Made by a program: the position numbers and the translations under genes | Notes under the pieces: model-generated | What the model saw: the letters and a program-made list of their open reading frames with translations, nothing else | Database searches by the model: none | What the model was told of the DNA's origin: nothing | From: Cereibacter sphaeroides | GTDB lineage: Bacteria > Pseudomonadota > Alphaproteobacteria > Rhodobacterales > Rhodobacteraceae | DNA length: 64,000 nucleotides | NCBI GenBank assembly: GCA_003243455.1 | Contig: QFQS01000001.1 | Coordinates: 124,001-188,000, forward strand | Direction: 5' to 3' | In this document: positions 61,241-64,000 of the stretch, piece by piece | Layout of the letters: the number at the start of each line of letters is the position of its first letter | Position numbering within the stretch: position 1 is the first letter of the stretch

Positions 61241-61762
61241 TCAGCCGGATGTGGCACCGCGATGTGCCGGCACCGCCTGCGCCCGCAGCACGCGATACTC
61301 GCGTATGACCAATACGATCATGATGGTGTCCAGCGCAGACAGGATCAGCAAAGCCAGTGAATGCGTATGAGTCCAGTGTTCAAGCTGATACAGCACGAAG
61401 CAGAACAGAACCGCGACCGCCGCCGGATAGGCCCACAGCACCTGCCGCGCCAGCAGCAGCACCATGACCAGCTTCAGACCGCCATGCGCCAGCAAATACA
61501 GCCCGTAAAAATGCTGCGTCTCCGACGGAAAGGCCTGCGCCGCGCGTTCCATCCAGTAGCCGACTGTTAGGCCCGGATCCTGCGCGATCTCGTTGCGGTC
61601 AAGCCAGGCCGCCAAAGACAGTATGAAGCGGTTCGACGTGACCAGCAGGCCCAGCCCCGCCAAAGCCTCGCTTCCCGCAAGGCCGCCTTTTACGACAAGG
61701 CTCGCCTCGAAAAGGCGGTGCAGCCAAAACGATATAAGGCTGCCGGATGGGCGGGTTGTCAC
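61241..61762 (-). CDS. DUF2127 family membrane protein
   Basis: 173 residues, about four membrane helices (LVVKGGLAGSEALAGLGLLV, YGLYLLAHGGLKLVMVLLLA, AAVAVLFCFVLYQL, LLILSALDTIMIVLVI). LYLLAHGGLKL is the DUF2127 mark. Function unknown. It lies downstream of gpt by 6 bases. Confidence 0.85.
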   Translation of the reverse strand: MTTRPSGSLISFWLHRLFEASLVVKGGLAGSEALAGLGLLVTSNRFILSLAAWLDRNEIAQDPGLTVGYWMERAAQAFPSETQHFYGLYLLAHGGLKLVMVLLLARQVLWAYPAAVAVLFCFVLYQLEHWTHTHSLALLILSALDTIMIVLVIREYRVLRAQAVPAHRGATSG

Positions 61763-61768
61763 GGAATA

Positions 61769-62272
61769 TCAGTCCTTGCCGCGATACGGCTCGACATATT
61801 GAAGCGCCATGTCCCAGGGGAAGAAGATCCACGTATCCTGGCTGACCTCGGTGATATAGGTATCAACCATCGGGCGGCCAGATGGTTTGGCGTACACAGT
61901 TGCGAAATGAGCCTTGGGATAAAGGCGGCGGACAAGTTCCAGCGTCTTGCCGGTATCCACCAGGTCATCGACGATCAGGATTCCCGTGCCGTCGCCCATC
62001 AGATCGGCCTGCGGGCTTTTGGTGACATTCGCCGAGGTCTGCGATTGATGGGAGTAGCTTTTAACGCTGATCGTATCGACGACGCGAATGTCCAGTTCCC
62101 GGCTGACGATCATCGCGGGGATCATGCCGCCGCGGGTGATGGCGACGACCGCCTTCCATCCACCCTCTGCCGGACCTTGCCCGTCCAGCCGCCAGGCCAG
62201 CGCCCGGCTGTCGCGGTGAATCTGGTCCCAGCTGACGTGAAAGCCCTTCTCATGCGGCAGGCGGTCGGTCAT
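61769..62272 (-). CDS. gpt: xanthine phosphoribosyltransferase
   Basis: 167 residues. PRPP-binding loop ILIVDDLVDTGKT (residues ~94-106) and the N-terminal SWDQIHRDSRALAWRL and AITRGGMIPA. It salvages xanthine and guanine. ATG 62272 with GGGAAAGAC before it was preferred over upstream ATG. Confidence 0.95.
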   Translation of the reverse strand: MTDRLPHEKGFHVSWDQIHRDSRALAWRLDGQGPAEGGWKAVVAITRGGMIPAMIVSRELDIRVVDTISVKSYSHQSQTSANVTKSPQADLMGDGTGILIVDDLVDTGKTLELVRRLYPKAHFATVYAKPSGRPMVDTYITEVSQDTWIFFPWDMALQYVEPYRGKD

Positions 62273-62282
62273 CGTCTTTCCC

Positions 62283-62894
62283 TCAGGTGGCGGCGATCTT
62301 GAGCCCGAGCAAGGCGAGCAACCCGCCAAAGCTTCGGTCGATGGCGGATTTCGCGCCGATATAGGCGCGTCTTGTTCGGCTGAACGAGAAAACGCGCGCG
62401 ACGAGTGTGTTCCATGTGGTCTCTGCCAAAAAACAAACGAGCAGAAGCGCGGCCAGTGTCCAATACGGCGTGCCCGGAGGCACGGTGCCGATGAAGATCG
62501 AACTCAGCAGCACGGCAGGCTTTGGGTTCGACAGTTGCGTCCAAAGCCCCAGGCGAAACGCCGATGCGGCACTGCGTGGCGCTGCATCGGTGCTTTCCGG
62601 CAGGGGCACGTTGGCATGGCGCCACATGCCGATTGCAACCCATATCAGGTAGCACCCTCCGACAATCTTGAAGGCCCACAGAAGGGTCGGCGCGACCTGA
62701 AACAGAACCGCCAATCCGCACAAAGCGGTCAGCGACCAGAACACCGCCCCGACCCCGATGCCGATCGCCAGGAAAAAGCCCGTGCGCAGGCCCTCGGTCA
62801 CCCCGGTTCTCGCCGACATCAGCACGGCGGGGCCGGGGCTGATTGCGCCCATGACCAACAGTGCCGAGACGGCAAAAAAGGCCGTGAGTGTCAC
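62283..62894 (-). CDS. LysE family exporter
   Basis: 203 residues, about six membrane helices, with the LysE/RhtB start FFAVSALLVMGAISPGPAVLM and LGLWTQLSNPKPAVLL. It probably exports amino acids or similar metabolites; the substrate is unknown. The GTG start at 62894 overlaps the fabI stop (GTGA). Confidence 0.9.
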   Translation of the reverse strand: MTLTAFFAVSALLVMGAISPGPAVLMSARTGVTEGLRTGFFLAIGIGVGAVFWSLTALCGLAVLFQVAPTLLWAFKIVGGCYLIWVAIGMWRHANVPLPESTDAAPRSAASAFRLGLWTQLSNPKPAVLLSSIFIGTVPPGTPYWTLAALLLVCFLAETTWNTLVARVFSFSRTRRAYIGAKSAIDRSFGGLLALLGLKIAAT

Positions 62895-63727
62895 TGACCG
62901 TTTTCCTTGCCGTTGCGACCCGTGACTGCGTCGATATCGGGGGCGTCGACCGCCTTCATCCCGACGACGTGATAGCCCGCATCGACGTGCAGCACTTCGC
63001 CAGTCGTGCCCGACCCAAGGTCCGACAGCAGATAAAGCGAGGCCTTGCCGACCTCTTCCTGCGTCACGTTGCGGCGCAGCGGAGAGTTCAGCTCGTTCCA
63101 CTTCATGATGTAGCGGAAATCCCCGATGCCGCTGGCGGCCAGCGTCTTGATCGGACCGGCGGAAATCGCGTTGACGCGAATGCCGTCCTTGCCCAGATCT
63201 TCGGCGATATACTGAACGCTGGTTTCCAGCGCGGCCTTGGCCAGCCCCATGACGTTGTAATGCGGCATGACCTTTTCGGCACCGTAATAGGTCAGCGTCA
63301 GCAGGCTGCCGCCATCCGGCATCATCGCAGCGGCGCGCTGGCAGACGGCGGTGAAGGAATAGACGGAAATATCCATCGTCATGCGGAAGTTCGCGGCGCT
63401 GGTATCCACATATCGCCCGCGCAGCTCGTTCTTATCGGAAAACCCGATGGCGTGGACGACAAAATCCAGCGTCCCCCAGACCGATTTCAGGTGATCGAAC
63501 AGCGCGTCCAGCGATCCTTCGTCCGAGACATCGCATTCCACCATCTCGGTCATGCCGATGGAAGCCGCCAGCGGTTCCACCCGTTTTTTCAGAGCTTCGC
63601 CCTGATAAGAGAAGGCGAGCGTGGCACCGGCCTCGGCGCAGGCGCGCGCGATGCCCCAGGCAATGGATTTGTCGTTGGCCAGCCCCATGATGAGGCCTCG
63701 CTTGCCTTGCAGAAGTCCGGTTGACAT
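62891..63727 (-). CDS. fabI: enoyl-ACP reductase
   Basis: 278 residues, last step of fatty-acid elongation, NADH-dependent. Signatures: GLANDKSIAWGIA, SYQGEALKKRVEPLA, VHAIGFSDKNEL, catalytic Y-x6-K in YNVMGLAKAALE, and AGPIKTLAASGI. ATG 63727 fits the family start; the frame is open further upstream. LysE follows with overlap. Confidence 0.96.
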   Translation of the reverse strand: MSTGLLQGKRGLIMGLANDKSIAWGIARACAEAGATLAFSYQGEALKKRVEPLAASIGMTEMVECDVSDEGSLDALFDHLKSVWGTLDFVVHAIGFSDKNELRGRYVDTSAANFRMTMDISVYSFTAVCQRAAAMMPDGGSLLTLTYYGAEKVMPHYNVMGLAKAALETSVQYIAEDLGKDGIRVNAISAGPIKTLAASGIGDFRYIMKWNELNSPLRRNVTQEEVGKASLYLLSDLGSGTTGEVLHVDAGYHVVGMKAVDAPDIDAVTGRNGKENGQ

Positions 63728-63834
63728 TCCCAGTCCCTCGCCCACCTTTTTCTTTGAACGAGAGGTGTAGGCGATCCGCCTCACTGCATCAAGGGCAGGA
63801 AGGCGGCGTGTCAGGCCCGCCGGAACAGGAAAGC

Positions 63835-64000
63835 ATGGACAGAAGCGGCATATTCGCGGGCGAGGATCCCTTCCGCATCGCGCAGGACTGGCTGGCAGAG
63901 GCCACACCGCAAGAGCCGAACGATGCAAACGCGGTGGCGCTGGCCACCGTCGATGTGGATGGCATGCCGAATGTGCGCATGGTGCTGCTGAAAGAGATCG
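63835..64000 (+). CDS. pdxH: pyridoxamine 5'-phosphate oxidase (3' truncated by window edge)
   Basis: The first 55 codons: DRSGIFAGEDPFRIAQDWL then EPNDANAVALATVDVDG and MPNVRMVLLKEI, the family N-terminus with its FMN-binding start. It makes pyridoxal phosphate. GGAACAGGA lies before the ATG. It is divergent from fabI. Confidence 0.88.
   Translation, partial: MDRSGIFAGEDPFRIAQDWLAEATPQEPNDANAVALATVDVDGMPNVRMVLLKEI

Overview
The window is a stretch of ordinary, GC-rich alphaproteobacterial chromosome. Everything points to the Rhodobacteraceae/Paracoccaceae (Paracoccus- or Rhodobacter-like): nuoLMN running into birA-coaX-rnj, a DUF1476 protein (the zeta inhibitor of F1-ATPase known from Paracoccus), a two-piece circularly permuted tmRNA with the tag ANDNRAPVALAA, a VPLPA-CTERM protein, a Hint-domain protein, an RNase E with a long insert in its S1 domain, and a fumC/DUF4169/RHH/sspB neighbourhood. 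No transposase, integrase, phage gene or CRISPR array was seen.

Layout. 1-7.4 kb: end of the respiratory complex I operon (nuoL partial, nuoM, nuoN) with birA, coaX and RNase J. 7.4-14.1 kb: DEAD-box helicase, exported phytase-like esterase, OsmC protein, a hypothetical, and prfC with a translationally coupled AT-richer NucS-like nuclease. 14.1-18.7 kb: NTF2-like protein, Hint protein, atypical SDR, GIY-YIG protein, orphan ABC ATPase, YafY-type regulator. 18.9-21.5 kb: tatABC and a DUF815 ATPase. 21.8-28.9 kb: cysteine synthase, large MscS channel, AlaX editing protein, a Rieske/metallo-beta-lactamase protein that closely resembles animal CMP-Neu5Ac hydroxylase (CMAH), and two unknown genes, ending at a tRNA(CAU). 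29-33 kb: purMN, rnd, a lipoprotein, sufE. 33-39.6 kb: DUF1638, a small membrane protein, a hypothetical, a corrinoid protein, a radical SAM protein, a winged-helix regulator, a homocysteine methyltransferase and DUF1476. 39.8-43.4 kb: purC, purS and purQ with an alcohol dehydrogenase and a GFA protein between them. 43.5-46.7 kb: a DctB/DctD-like two-component pair whose regulator lacks the sigma-54 GAFTGA loop. 47-52 kb: rne, tusA-like, ccdA, a Rieske oxygenase. 52-55 kb: membrane hydrolase plus cytochrome P450. 55-58 kb: RHH/DUF4169, VPLPA-CTERM protein, fumC, sspB. 58-61.2 kb: chrBA, DUF1194 protein, tmRNA. 61.2-64 kb: DUF2127, gpt, LysE, fabI and the start of pdxH.

How the genes fit together. 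Most are housekeeping: NADH oxidation, RNA decay (RNase J, E and D, helicase), translation quality control (RF3, tmRNA, SspB, AlaX), Tat export, purine synthesis and methionine/corrinoid chemistry. The least explained parts are the CMAH-like gene with its two unknown downstream neighbours beside a tRNA, the separate homocysteine-binding and corrinoid modules that look like parts of a split methionine synthase, the GAFTGA-less DctD-like regulator, and the P450/hydrolase pair.
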